Below are positions 51,224-60,962 of a DNA stretch of 64,000 bases, in pieces. Location of the stretch: contig NZ_CP061703.1 in NCBI RefSeq assembly GCF_014764305.1, positions 819,501-883,500 on the forward strand, in the 5' to 3' direction. How positions within the stretch are numbered: position 1 is the stretch's first letter; every line of letters begins with the position of its first letter. Source of the stretch: Mesoflavibacter profundi (GTDB taxonomy: Bacteria > Bacteroidota > Bacteroidia > Flavobacteriales > Flavobacteriaceae). The notes under the pieces were generated by a model. The model saw only the letters and a program-made list of their open reading frames with translations. It made no database searches and was not told where the DNA came from. The position numbers were made by a program, and so were the translations under genes.

Positions 51224-54200
51224 TTAATTTAGTTTAAAATAAACTTGCTCATTTTCTAATTCGTCAAGCAATTCTTGACTTACTTTCACTTTTTGCTTAC
51301 GACTTGGCATAGTTAATTTAACTTGATCTCTATTATCGTAAACAACAAAATTTAACGCTTGATTACCTGGATGCAGTTGAATTAACTGTTGCAACTTATT
51401 AATTTTTTCCTCAGATAACTCTTTAATATTTAATTGAATAGATAATTTTTTAGCATAATTATCTAATACATCCTGTAACAATTGAAAACTATTAAACTGA
51501 AGTCTTGGATCACTTTTCTTACCTGTATCTCTATTAACCCAACCTTCTCTAATAAATGCTTTCACGTAAACGAAATTATTTTGAAGTAAAAAATGTCTAA
51601 ATTTTAGATACTCTTCCCCAAAAATTCTAAACTCATAGGTTTCGTTATAATCCTCTACTGTAAATAATGCCCAACCTTTTCCTTGTTTACTAACGCGGTG
51701 TTGCACATCTGTAACTACACCACCAAAACTTAATTCTCTATTAACGTATTTTTCAAGATCGTGAAATACCGATAAATCTGCATTACAAAAGGTTTTCATT
51801 TCTATTTTAAAATCATCTAATGGATGACCTGATATATATACACCAACTACTTCTCGCTCTTTAGCTAGCTTTTCCATTGTTCCCCAAGTTTCACATTCGG
51901 GAATTGTTGGCTCTTCAATTTGAACTTCACTTTCACCACCAAAAAGACTTACTTGTGCAGAATTTTCGTTTTCTTGATGCTTTGCACCATATTTTATAGC
52001 TTTTTCTAAAAAGGTTAAATCACCGCCATCTTTATAAAAATATTGTGCTCTATGTGTATTACCTAATTCGTCAAATCCACCAGCTAACGCTAGGTTTTCG
52101 AACGCTTTTTTATTTGCAGCACGTAAATCTATTCGTTTTGCTAAATCAAATATTGATAAATATGGTCCATCTTCTTTTCTATTTTCTACAATTGTTTTAA
52201 CAGCACCATGACCAACACCTTTAATTGCTCCCATACCAAAACGTACCGCATTATCTTTATTTACAGAGAATTTATAAAACGATTCGTTTACATCTGGTCC
52301 TAAAACCTGTAATTTCATTCGTTTACATTCTTCCATAAAGAAAGTAACTTGTTTAATATCGTTCATGTTATTAGACAGCACTGCAGCCATATATTCTGCT
52401 GGATAATGTGCTTTCAAATATGCCGTTTGATAAGCGATCCAAGCATAACATGTAGAGTGAGATTTATTGAAGGCATAACTTGCAAATGCTTCCCAGTCTT
52501 TCCAGATTTTTTCAAGTTTTTTAGCATCATGACCATTAGCACTTGCTTGCTCGATAAACTTAGGTTTCATCTTATCCAGTACCGCAATTTGCTTTTTACC
52601 CATTGCTTTACGAAGGACATCGGCTTCACCTTTTGTAAAATCGGCTAACTTTTGTGACAGTAGCATTACTTGCTCTTGATAGACTGTAATTCCGTAAGTT
52701 TCTTTTAAGTATTCTTCCATTGCTGGTAAGTCATACTCGATATCTTCGTCACCGTGTTTTCTTCTTACGAAGCTTGGTATATATTCCATTGGCCCTGGAC
52801 GATATAATGCATTCATCGCAATTAAATCGTCAAAAACCGTTGGTTTAAGGTCTTTTAAGTGTTTTTGCATTCCAGGAGATTCGTATTGGAATACGCCAAC
52901 GGTTTCTCCTCTTTGGAATAATGCGAAAGTTTTTTCATCATCTAAAGGAAAACTTTCTGGATCTAACTGAATATCATGTTTTGCCTTTACAATTTTTACA
53001 GTATCTTTTATTAAGGTTAATGTTTTTAACCCTAAAAAGTCCATTTTTAAAAGTCCTGCACTTTCTACAACCGAGTTATCAAATTGAGTGACGTATAAAT
53101 CTGAATCTTTTGCGGTAGAAACTGGTACAAACTTGGTAATATCGTCTGGTGTAATAATCACACCACATGCATGTATACCTGTATTTCTTACAGAGCCTTC
53201 TAACGCTCTTGCTGTATTTACTGTTTCGGCTTCAAGATCTGATCCTTCAGAAATATTTAAAAGTTGTGTGATTTTTTCTAAATCTTCGGCTCTAAATTTT
53301 TGTCCCAGTTGTTTTTCATCTAAACCAAAAATCTTATTTAGTTTAGACATATTTGGAATAAGCTTTGCAATTCTATCGGCATCAAAAAGTGGTAAATCTA
53401 ATACACGAGCTGTATCACGAATACTACTTTTTGCCGCCATAGTACCGTAAGTTATAATTTGCGCTACTTGATTTGCACCATATTTATCGATAACGTAATC
53501 CATTACTCGGCTTCTTCCTTCGTCATCAAAATCGATATCAATATCTGGCATACTAATACGATCTGGATTAAGAAAACGCTCAAAAAGTAGATTATACTTT
53601 ATTGGATCTATATTGGTAATCCATAAACAATAGGCAACTACAGATCCTGCTGCACTACCACGACCTGGACCTACGGATACGTCCATATTTCTGGCCTCAC
53701 GAATAAAGTCTTCTACAATTAAAAAATATCCTGGATAACCTGTGTTTTCAATAACTTCAAGCTCAAAATCTAAACGCTCTTTAATATCTTCTGTGATTTC
53801 GCCATAGCGTTTTTTTGCACCTTCATAAGTTAGATGTTTTAGATAGGCGTTTTCACCTCTTTTTCCTCCATCAATTTCATCTTCTTCGTGTTTAAATTGT
53901 TCAGGAATATCAAACGCTGGTAATAAGACATCTCTTGCTAAATCAAACGATTCTACTTTATCTATTACTTCTTGAATATTAGTAATAGCTTCTGGCAAAT
54001 CTTTAAAGAGTTGCTTCATTTCTTCAGAAGACTTAAAGTAGTATTCTTGATTTGGTAATCCATAACGATAACCGCGACCACGACCTATTGGTGTAGATTG
54101 CTTTTCGCCATCTTTTACACACAATAATATATCGTGCGCATTAGCATCTTCTTTATCGCCATAATAAGTGTTATTGGTAGCGACAAGTTTGATATTATGT

Positions 54201-55609
54201 TTTTTAGAAAACTCGATAAGCGTTTGGTTAACACGATTTTCGTCTTCTTGACCATGTCGCATTACCTCTATGTATAAATCGTCTTGAAAGGTTTCTTTCC
54301 ACCAAAGCAACGCTTCTTCAGCTTGAACTTCACCAACATTTAACACTTTACTTGGCACTTCACCATAAAGGTTTCCTGTAAGACAAATTACATCTTCTTT
54401 ATATTGTTCGATTAGTTTTTTATCAATTCTTGGCACGTAATAAAACCCATTAACAAATGCATGAGACGATAGTTTTGCCAAGTTATGGTATCCGTTTTTA
54501 TTTTTTGCCAACAATACAACTTGGTAACCATTGTCTTTTCTGGTTTTATCCAAATGGTCTTCGCAGACAAAAAACTCGCAACCAACAACTGCTTTAATCT
54601 CTTTAGCTACTGGCGGATTACCCTGTTCTTCTGCTTCTTTATTTTTTGCTTTTACAGATTTGTTATGCCCATTTACTGCTCTTACAAAATGAAATGCGCC
54701 CATCATATTGGCATGATCTGTAAGCGCTACAGCTGGCATATCACGTTTTGCTGCAAGATTGACTAAATCTGTTATACTTATAGTAGACTGAAGTACCGAA
54801 AACTGCGAATGATTGTGCAAATGCGCAAAATCTACTGCTTTAAGGTCTTCTATGTTTTCTTTTATTTCTGTGGAAGAAATTCCGCCTGATTCCTGCTTTT
54901 TTAATTGTTCACGGATTTTATCACTTTCTCTCTTAAGATTTAAGTGCTTTAATCCTATTAGCTTTATAGGTTGCGGATTTTCTTTATTGAAACGCTCAAA
55001 ATAATCTGGCTGAACATCTAATTGTTCTTTAGTATATTCTTTACGTCTAACTAACTCTAAAAAACAACGTGTTGTTGCCTCTACGTCTGCTGTTGCGTTA
55101 TGCGCTTCGGCAAATGGTTGGTCAAATAAAAATTGATGTAACTCTGTTAATGTTGGTAATTTAAATTTTCCGCCTCGTCCACCAGGAATCTGACAAAGTT
55201 GTGCTGTTGATTCTGTACAAGTATCTAAAACCGGTAATTCTTGTAATACATTATCTACATTATTACGCACAAACTCTGCGCCCATAATGTTTAAGTCAAA
55301 ACCAACATTTTGACCAACAACAAATTTGGTTTTACTTAACGCGATATTAAATTTTTCTAACACTTCTGCTAAAGAAATACCTTGTTGTTGCGCCAACTCG
55401 GTAGAAATACCATGAATACGTTCGGCATCATAAGGAATATCAAATCCATCAGGTTTTACTAAATAATCTTGATGGTCAATACAGTTACCCATCTCGTCAT
55501 GTAATTGCCATGCTATTTGGATGCATCTAGGCCAATTATCTACATCTGTAATTGGTGCGTCCCAACGCTTTGGTAATCCTGTTGTCTCAGTATCAAAGAT
55601 TAAATACAT
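51224..55609 (-). CDS. dnaE: DNA polymerase III alpha subunit with N-terminal exonuclease domain
   Basis: 1461 residues. Residues 1-180 are a DnaQ-like proofreading domain (LIFDTETTG with Asp6/Glu8, ERIHGIS, HNATADVEATTRC). Then come the PHP domain (FAHLHNHSQFSVLQ, ALTDHANMMGA), the polymerase core with the catalytic triad region MPDIDIDFDDEGR, the helix-hairpin-helix part, and an OB fold (LSFGGVVTDVQHRVSKQG, WALFTVEDYNETYEFRIFGEEYL). The exonuclease fusion is, as far as I recall, normal in Flavobacteriia. It is the replicative polymerase. Confidence 0.96.
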   Translation of the reverse strand: MYLIFDTETTGLPKRWDAPITDVDNWPRCIQIAWQLHDEMGNCIDHQDYLVKPDGFDIPYDAERIHGISTELAQQQGISLAEVLEKFNIALSKTKFVVGQNVGFDLNIMGAEFVRNNVDNVLQELPVLDTCTESTAQLCQIPGGRGGKFKLPTLTELHQFLFDQPFAEAHNATADVEATTRCFLELVRRKEYTKEQLDVQPDYFERFNKENPQPIKLIGLKHLNLKRESDKIREQLKKQESGGISSTEIKENIEDLKAVDFAHLHNHSQFSVLQSTISITDLVNLAAKRDMPAVALTDHANMMGAFHFVRAVNGHNKSVKAKNKEAEEQGNPPVAKEIKAVVGCEFFVCEDHLDKTRKDNGYQVVLLAKNKNGYHNLAKLSSHAFVNGFYYVPRIDKKLIEQYKEDVICLTGNLYGEVPSKVLNVGEVQAEEALLWWKETFQDDLYIEVMRHGQEDENRVNQTLIEFSKKHNIKLVATNNTYYGDKEDANAHDILLCVKDGEKQSTPIGRGRGYRYGLPNQEYYFKSSEEMKQLFKDLPEAITNIQEVIDKVESFDLARDVLLPAFDIPEQFKHEEDEIDGGKRGENAYLKHLTYEGAKKRYGEITEDIKERLDFELEVIENTGYPGYFLIVEDFIREARNMDVSVGPGRGSAAGSVVAYCLWITNIDPIKYNLLFERFLNPDRISMPDIDIDFDDEGRSRVMDYVIDKYGANQVAQIITYGTMAAKSSIRDTARVLDLPLFDADRIAKLIPNMSKLNKIFGLDEKQLGQKFRAEDLEKITQLLNISEGSDLEAETVNTARALEGSVRNTGIHACGVIITPDDITKFVPVSTAKDSDLYVTQFDNSVVESAGLLKMDFLGLKTLTLIKDTVKIVKAKHDIQLDPESFPLDDEKTFALFQRGETVGVFQYESPGMQKHLKDLKPTVFDDLIAMNALYRPGPMEYIPSFVRRKHGDEDIEYDLPAMEEYLKETYGITVYQEQVMLLSQKLADFTKGEADVLRKAMGKKQIAVLDKMKPKFIEQASANGHDAKKLEKIWKDWEAFASYAFNKSHSTCYAWIAYQTAYLKAHYPAEYMAAVLSNNMNDIKQVTFFMEECKRMKLQVLGPDVNESFYKFSVNKDNAVRFGMGAIKGVGHGAVKTIVENRKEDGPYLSIFDLAKRIDLRAANKKAFENLALAGGFDELGNTHRAQYFYKDGGDLTFLEKAIKYGAKHQENENSAQVSLFGGESEVQIEEPTIPECETWGTMEKLAKEREVVGVYISGHPLDDFKIEMKTFCNADLSVFHDLEKYVNRELSFGGVVTDVQHRVSKQGKGWALFTVEDYNETYEFRIFGEEYLKFRHFLLQNNFVYVKAFIREGWVNRDTGKKSDPRLQFNSFQLLQDVLDNYAKKLSIQLNIKELSEEKINKLQQLIQLHPGNQALNFVVYDNRDQVKLTMPSRKQKVKVSQELLDELENEQVYFKLN

Positions 55610-55703
55610 ATGATGTTATCTGATGTTTTTTGTTGAAAAAATAGAGCATATAAAAGTACGTAGAATTTTCTCTTTTTTAAAATGAAACTTGAATGAGTTT
55701 AAT

Positions 55704-55734
55704 AAAAAAAGCCAGCATAAATGCTGACTTTTTT
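55704..55734 (-). terminator. Terminator of the DUF2383 gene
   Basis: On the minus strand the stem GTCAGCAT/ATGCTGGC, with one G-U pair, is followed by seven T. It lies 25 bases beyond the stop. Confidence 0.85.
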
Positions 55735-55758
55735 CAAACTATAATTAACTAAATTTAG

Positions 55759-56208
55759 TTACGACACTAATTCTTCATGTACTTTCTCTGTATTTATCGC
55801 TGCTTGTATTGCATTACGATGTCTAAAAATAAGCTCGTCTATTGTTGGTGGTAAATTATTTTCTTTCATTAATTTATCATACTCTTCTAGACTTGCTTCT
55901 TCACCTCTAATGGCTTCTTCTAAAATTTTTTCTTCATTGTTTGAAGAAAAAGTAGATTTTAAAGTCATCCAATTACGATGCATTGTTCCTTTAAAACTTT
56001 CTGAATCTTCAGGCACTTCACCGTATCTTAAAATTTCGGTCCTTAATTCTTTAGCAAATTGACTACGCTCTGATGCTCTTCTTTTGAAGAAAATCTTAAG
56101 ATTTTTGTCTTCAACATTGTCCATTGCGTTTAGATACCCTTTTTCGGCATCATAATTTTTTACTAGTAATTCGTTTAACTTTTCTGAAATTTGTTCACTA
56201 TAACTCAT
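55759..56208 (-). CDS. DUF2383 (PA2169-type) four-helix-bundle protein
   Basis: 149 residues, entirely helical and charged: SEKLNELLVKNYDAEKGYLNAMDNV, FFKRRASERSQFAKELRTEI and HRNWMTLKSTFSSNNEEKILEEAIRGEEASLEEYDKL. It fits the ferritin-like PA2169/DUF2383 family, often linked to stress. Whether it binds metal is unknown. Confidence 0.87.
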   Translation of the reverse strand: MSYSEQISEKLNELLVKNYDAEKGYLNAMDNVEDKNLKIFFKRRASERSQFAKELRTEILRYGEVPEDSESFKGTMHRNWMTLKSTFSSNNEEKILEEAIRGEEASLEEYDKLMKENNLPPTIDELIFRHRNAIQAAINTEKVHEELVS

Positions 56209-56436
56209 AATCGTTTCTTTTTAAATTTCATGTGTTTGGTTTAACATATTATAGATTTTAAAATCTAATGATTATTTAAATTATTAAACACATTTAAATA
56301 ATTTAATAATCAGGTTGGTTTTGGTTAGATAAGGCGTGTTATTTACGTCTTACTTACCATTAAGATACTACACTAAACTAAGGTAACACAACAGTTTAAC
56401 AAGGTTTGTGATAACCTTAAGAGCTTTTAACAAAAA

Positions 56437-56463
56437 AAGCTAGATAACAATTTATCTAGCTTT
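56437..56463 (-). terminator. Terminator of the DUF6252 lipoprotein gene
   Basis: The stem AAAGCTAGATAA/TTATCTAGCTTT with a 4-base loop and a T run on the minus strand lies 24 bases after the stop. Confidence 0.87.
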
Positions 56464-56487
56464 AAAATTTTAATTTTTTATTAAGTT

Positions 56488-57177
56488 TTAATTAGAACAG
56501 TCGCCTAAACTTGTGATAATATTTTGTAAAGTTCCGTCATCACCACATTCTTGAATTTGAATTTGAAGTGCAACTTTATAAGCGGTACAATATTGCGAAT
56601 ATTGTGACCCATTTACATCTACTGCATTAAGATTTGTAAGAGTTGTAGATGTTGTAGCTTGAGCTGCTAGACAAGCTAAGTCTTGCTGTCCATTATCTGG
56701 TTGAGCTATAAATAGTATTGGCACGTTATAAAAAAATCCTTTGTTAAAAACTACCGATTGCAATCCTGTATTATCAAATGCATGAAAATAAAAAGTACCT
56801 GATACTGTTTTTTCTATACTATTAAACTCTTCAATATTAATTTGTCCTTCAGATGGATATAATTGAATACTTGGATCTGGTATATTATTGGTTGAATAAG
56901 TTACACCATTTTGATCTTGATATACTGCTTGAGTTGCTGTATTACCTACTGTAAAAGTTCCGTTAGATGCGCCTGCAGTTTTAAGATTAATTATTTCTTC
57001 TCCATTAATTGCAGTAATGCTTAAAAACCCAAAAGCGTCTATTGACGCTTTAAAGTTAGTAGATTGCCAAGATACATCATTTTTATTTGCAGTAAAAGAC
57101 GGATTGCTAAACACTAAGTCGTCTTCGCAAGCGATGAAGGTTAAAAAAAGAGATAACAGTACTATTACTTTTTTCAT
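56488..57177 (-). CDS. DUF6252-type lipoprotein
   Basis: 229 residues with a lipobox (LFLTFIACEDD, Cys17). The central region (WQSTNFKASIDAFGFLSITAINGEEIINL, IEEFNSIEKTVSGTFYFHAFDNTG, VFNKGFFYNVPI) is the DUF6252 beta-fold. The tail contains a Cys-bearing unit (VDVNGSQYSQYCTAYKVALQ, IQECGDDGTLQNIITSLGDC) that also occurs, repeated, in the next gene. Surface or periplasmic; function unknown. Confidence 0.78.
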   Translation of the reverse strand: MKKVIVLLSLFLTFIACEDDLVFSNPSFTANKNDVSWQSTNFKASIDAFGFLSITAINGEEIINLKTAGASNGTFTVGNTATQAVYQDQNGVTYSTNNIPDPSIQLYPSEGQINIEEFNSIEKTVSGTFYFHAFDNTGLQSVVFNKGFFYNVPILFIAQPDNGQQDLACLAAQATTSTTLTNLNAVDVNGSQYSQYCTAYKVALQIQIQECGDDGTLQNIITSLGDCSN

Positions 57178-57290
57178 TTATAATGGATTATACAAACAAA
57201 AATTGTAATTAATATTGATAACTTGTAATAAAACGGTTTAAAAACTTGTAATATTAGACCAACTACAAATTTAGGGATATAAACGCATAA

Positions 57291-57319
57291 AAAAAGAAGC
57301 CTATTCTAGGCTTCTTTTT
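57291..57319 (-). terminator. Terminator of the thrombospondin-repeat lipoprotein gene
   Basis: The stem AAGAAGCCT/AGGCTTCTT with a 5-base loop and T runs lies six bases after the stop. Confidence 0.88.
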
Positions 57320-57325
57320 AAATAA

Positions 57326-58870
57326 TTAGTTTGCATCTAAATAATCTGGAGCAGAATCTGCATCTGAATTTTGTGCATCATCTGGATTACCATCTCCGTT
57401 TGGATCTGGATTTTCGTCAATGGTTAACAAACCATCGTTGTCATCATCATTATCTAAATAATCATCCATACCATCTGAATCAAAATCTTGAGAATCTATT
57501 GGATTGCCATCTGCATTTGAGTCTACAAATTCAAATTGAGTTAGAATACTATCACCATCATCATCGCTATCTAAATAATTAACAATACCATCCATATCTG
57601 TATCTATAGTTCCTTCGTAAATAGAATAAATACCATCGCCATCATCATCATTATCTAAATAATTTGGTATTCCATCACCATCTGTATCATCATTTAATGG
57701 ATTACCGTCGTTATCAACATCTTCATCTGCAGTTGGTATGCCGTCATTATCTTCATCTAAATCTAAATAATCTGGTATTCCATCCATATCTGTATCTGCT
57801 GGATTACCATTTGCATCAAGATTTAATTCGTCACTTGTTAATATACCATCATCATCATCATCATCATCTAAATGATTAGGATTTAAATCTGCATCTGTAT
57901 CATCGTTGGATAAATCGCCATCATTATTTAAATCTTCTACCGAGTTTGGTACACCATCGCCATCATCATCACCACAATCTAAATTATCAATAATCGCTTG
58001 TAAATCTCCATTTGGATCACCACAAGTATCAATCTGCTCGTTTAAATATTGGATGTATCTTGTACACATATCAATTGTGTTTCCTAAAGTCGCATTGTTG
58101 TAATCTGATTGTGCAGTAGATGTATTAGAAGCTATTTGATCACAAGTTAATTGACAATTGTTGGCATTTACTTGATCTATTGTCGCTTGGATTGTACCAT
58201 TAACATCACCACAATATTCTATTTGTGTGTATAACGCATTGACATATGCATTACATAATTGTTCAAATAATGCACTATCCATTAAGTCTGCATTATTATA
58301 TGCTATCATAGCTTGCTGCACTTGGTCTTCTGCATCTACGCAAGTAAAATAATTGGTAGTTGGACCTGTAGTAAAAGGAATATTATAAAACACACCTTTA
58401 GTAATACTTATAGAAGTTAATCCTGTTGGGTTAAAAGCATTAAAATAAAAATGTCCTGACAACTTACCTTCTTCTAAACTACCATCAACTATACTAACTA
58501 CTCCATCTGGTCTATACAATTGTACACTTTGATCTGGTATTTTATTTGTACTCCAAAGTACATTATTTTGGTCTGTAAAATTAGCAAAAGATGCATTATA
58601 CTGCATATCATAACATACACCTTGACTATTATTAAAAAGATTAGAGCAACCACTTGCATCTTGTCCATAAGCTACAATTGTTATTGTCTCTAAACCAGTA
58701 GAACCTTCAATTGTAATTACACCATTTTCATCTACTTGAGCTGAGTAAAAATTTGCATCCCAAATAACACCACTTTTTTCAGCTTGAAAAGATGTTACAT
58801 TAAATTCTTGATCATTACTACAATTAAACATTAATAACGCTAAAGATAACAGCGTAATTACTTTTTTCAT
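57326..58870 (-). CDS. Lipoprotein with DUF6252 domain and thrombospondin type 3 repeats
   Basis: 514 residues from the ATG at 58870; a frame from 58903 would put eleven residues before the signal peptide. The lipobox is LLMFNCSND (Cys17). A DUF6252 domain (to about 180) is followed by two or three Cys-bearing helical units ([32 protein letters not shown]). The last 200 residues are Asp/Asn-rich repeats such as [19 protein letters not shown], calcium-binding thrombospondin type 3 repeats. It is paralogous to the gene at 56488. Confidence 0.82.
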   Translation of the reverse strand: MKKVITLLSLALLMFNCSNDQEFNVTSFQAEKSGVIWDANFYSAQVDENGVITIEGSTGLETITIVAYGQDASGCSNLFNNSQGVCYDMQYNASFANFTDQNNVLWSTNKIPDQSVQLYRPDGVVSIVDGSLEEGKLSGHFYFNAFNPTGLTSISITKGVFYNIPFTTGPTTNYFTCVDAEDQVQQAMIAYNNADLMDSALFEQLCNAYVNALYTQIEYCGDVNGTIQATIDQVNANNCQLTCDQIASNTSTAQSDYNNATLGNTIDMCTRYIQYLNEQIDTCGDPNGDLQAIIDNLDCGDDDGDGVPNSVEDLNNDGDLSNDDTDADLNPNHLDDDDDDDGILTSDELNLDANGNPADTDMDGIPDYLDLDEDNDGIPTADEDVDNDGNPLNDDTDGDGIPNYLDNDDDGDGIYSIYEGTIDTDMDGIVNYLDSDDDGDSILTQFEFVDSNADGNPIDSQDFDSDGMDDYLDNDDDNDGLLTIDENPDPNGDGNPDDAQNSDADSAPDYLDAN

Positions 58871-58992
58871 TTTAATAAATTTATTGATTAATAAGCAGCA
58901 CACTTGTTAAAGTATACTTTAGCTACCAAAAATAGAATATTTTTTCTATATAAATAATTGAAAATAAAGAATACTCATATAAAAAATTATAG

Positions 58993-59000
58993 TATCTTTG
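58993..59000 (+). promoter_or_regulatory. -7 promoter element of rpsP
   Basis: TATCTTTG is a perfect TAnnTTTG element 48 bases before the rpsP start; no clear -33 TTG is seen. A small hairpin GAGGTcgagtACCTC (59018-59032) lies in the leader and could take part in ribosomal-protein feedback. Confidence 0.55.
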
Positions 59001-59047
59001 CGCACTTATTAATAATAGAGGTCGAGTACCTCACAAATTAATTTTTT

Positions 59048-59548
59048 ATGCCTGTAAAAATTAGATTACAAAGACACGGTAAAAAAGGAAAACCTTTTTA
59101 CTGGGTTGTAGCAGCAGATGCTAGAGCCAAAAGAGATGGTAAATACCTAGAAAAAATAGGAACTTACAATCCAAACACTAACCCTGCAACTATCGATTTA
59201 GATGTTGATGGTGCTGTAAAATGGTTACAAAATGGTGCACAACCAACAGACACAGCTAGAGCAATTTTATCTTATAAAGGTGCTTTACTAAAAAACCATT
59301 TAGCTGGCGGAGTTAGAAAAGGTGCTTTAACTGAAGAGCAAGCAGAAGAGAAATTTAATGCTTGGTTAGAAGAAAAAGCTGGAAAAGTTGACGCTAAGAA
59401 AGATAACTTAGCTAAAGCTGAAGCAGACGCTAAAGCAAAAGCTTTTGAAGCTGAAAAAGCAGTAAACGAAGCTCGTATCGCAGCAGCTGCACCAGTTGTT
59501 GAAGAGGCAGCTACAGAAGAAGCTGACGCTACAAACGAAGAAGAATAA
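59048..59548 (+). CDS. rpsP: 30S ribosomal protein S16 with C-terminal extension
   Basis: 166 residues. The first 80 are ordinary S16: VKIRLQRHGKKGKPFYWVVAADARAKRDGKYLEKIGTYNPN and VKWLQNGAQPTDTARAILS. Then comes a long Lys/Ala/Glu-rich helix and an acidic tail (VVEEAATEEADATNEEE), which doubles the usual length; such tails are common in Bacteroidota as far as I recall. It heads the rpsP-rimM-trmN group. Confidence 0.97.
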   Translation: MPVKIRLQRHGKKGKPFYWVVAADARAKRDGKYLEKIGTYNPNTNPATIDLDVDGAVKWLQNGAQPTDTARAILSYKGALLKNHLAGGVRKGALTEEQAEEKFNAWLEEKAGKVDAKKDNLAKAEADAKAKAFEAEKAVNEARIAAAAPVVEEAATEEADATNEEE

Positions 59549-59569
59549 AAATTATTTTTTTATACTTTT

Positions 59570-59599
59570 AAACTCCGATAATAACTATCGGAGTTTTTT
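59570..59599 (+). terminator. Terminator or attenuator between rpsP and rimM
   Basis: The stem AAACTCCGATA/TATCGGAGTTT with a 5-base loop and a run of six T ends 18 bases before the rimM start. Partial termination here would lower rimM output relative to S16. Confidence 0.88.
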
Positions 59600-59617
59600 A
59601 TGTTTAAAACTTTCCTT

Positions 59618-60148
59618 ATGGATATAAATGAATGCTTTTACGTTGGTAAAATTGTAAAAAAGTACAGTTTTAAAGGCGAAATACTTGCAAAATTAGACAC
59701 AGACGAGCCTGAACAATTTGAAAATTTAGACTCGATTCTTGTAAATTTAAGAGGCAACTTAGTCCCTTTTTTTATAGAAAGCTCTCAACTTCACAAATCT
59801 GAATTATTACGTATCAAATTTGAAGATGTAGATACAGAAGATGATGCAGATAGCTTAATTAAAAGCGAATTATACTTACCATTAAGCTTTTTACCAGAAT
59901 TAGAAGATGATAAATTTTATTACCATGAAATTATTGGTTTTAAAGTAGAAGATAAAAACTACGGAAACGTTGGGATAATTTCTGGTGTAAATGATAGCAC
60001 AGCTCAAGCACTATTTGAAATTGATAGAAATGGGACAGAAATTTTAATCCCAATGAATGATGAGTTTATCATAAAAGTTGACAAACCTAACAAAACCATT
60101 ATTGTAGAAACACCAGAAGGACTTATAGATTTATATATCAATGAATAA
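59618..60148 (+). CDS. rimM: Ribosome maturation factor RimM
   Basis: 176 residues from the ATG at 59618 (MDINECFYVGKIVKKYSFKGE). An upstream in-frame ATG at 59600 starts within the terminator T run and is unlikely. The N-terminal RimM barrel and the PRC-like C-terminal domain (YYHEIIGFKVEDKNYGNVGIISGV, ILIPMNDEFI) are clear. It helps assemble the 30S head with S19. Its end overlaps the next gene by eight bases. Confidence 0.93.
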   Translation: MDINECFYVGKIVKKYSFKGEILAKLDTDEPEQFENLDSILVNLRGNLVPFFIESSQLHKSELLRIKFEDVDTEDDADSLIKSELYLPLSFLPELEDDKFYYHEIIGFKVEDKNYGNVGIISGVNDSTAQALFEIDRNGTEILIPMNDEFIIKVDKPNKTIIVETPEGLIDLYINE

Positions 60149-60854
60149 CCCTTTCCAATTCAAGCAGTTTACAGTTAAACAAGACCAATGCGCCATGAAA
60201 ATTGGCACAGATAGCGTCTTACTTGGTGCTTGGACACCATTAAAAGACAATCCATTTTCTATTTTAGACATTGGTGCTGGGACAGGAATTTTATCATTAA
60301 TGTTAGCACAACGTAGTAATGCACAAGTTATTGACGGTTTAGAAATAGACGAAAATGCTTACGAACAGTGCGTAGAAAACTTCGAAAACTCTCCTTGGCC
60401 AGACCGATTATTTTGTTATCACGCAGATTTACAAGAATTTGCTGAAGAAATTGAAGATAAATATGATCTAATAATTAGTAATCCACCGTTTTACGCAGAC
60501 CATTTTAAAACCGATAACAAGCAACGTGATATGGCGCGTTTTCAAGACGCGATGCCTTTTGAACACCTTGTGGTTTGTGCAGCTCATCTTTTGGAAGACA
60601 ACGGAAGATTTTCAGTAATTATACCTTTTAGTGAAGAAGACCGATTTATCAATCTTGCTCAAAAAGTAGGTTTATTTCCTAACCAAATCCTTAACGTAAA
60701 AGGCAACCCAAACGCTGATATAAAAAGAAGTTTGATTGGCTTTAGTTTCCACGAAAGTGAAATACAAAAAGAAGAATTAATTATAGAAACCCAAAGACAC
60801 CAATACACAGAAGACTACATAAATCTTACTAAAGATTTCTACTTAAAAATGTAG
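60141..60854 (+). CDS. trmN: tRNA1(Val) adenine-37 N6-methyltransferase
   Basis: 237 residues. FQFKQFTVKQDQCAMKIGTDSVLLGAW is the start typical of TrmN6/YfiC. The SAM site is LDIGAGTGIL (about 42-51), and the catalytic motif NPPF is at 114-117 in IISNPPFYADHF. It methylates adenine 37 of a tRNA-Val. It overlaps rimM, giving translational coupling. Confidence 0.9.
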   Translation: MNNPFQFKQFTVKQDQCAMKIGTDSVLLGAWTPLKDNPFSILDIGAGTGILSLMLAQRSNAQVIDGLEIDENAYEQCVENFENSPWPDRLFCYHADLQEFAEEIEDKYDLIISNPPFYADHFKTDNKQRDMARFQDAMPFEHLVVCAAHLLEDNGRFSVIIPFSEEDRFINLAQKVGLFPNQILNVKGNPNADIKRSLIGFSFHESEIQKEELIIETQRHQYTEDYINLTKDFYLKM

Positions 60855-60860
60855 TTTTAA

Positions 60861-60891
60861 TTGGGCAATGAAAACGATTTCGTTACTTTTG
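60861..60891 (+). promoter_or_regulatory. Bacteroidota-type promoter of the acyl-CoA dehydrogenase gene
   Basis: TTG (60861) and TACTTTTG (60884-60891), a full TAnnTTTG match, are separated by 20 bases, the expected -33/-7 spacing. The start codon follows 71 bases later. Confidence 0.68.
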
Positions 60892-60962
60892 TTAACTATA
60901 AAATTTAAACAATTTACTGTTACATACATCATTAAGCAACAGTTTAAAACTATACTTATCTA

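Noticed and set aside
57331-57879. Plus-strand frames rich in His, Leu and Tyr opposite the thrombospondin repeats
   Set aside because: Composition is the direct complement of the Asp-rich repeats, so these are antisense shadows.
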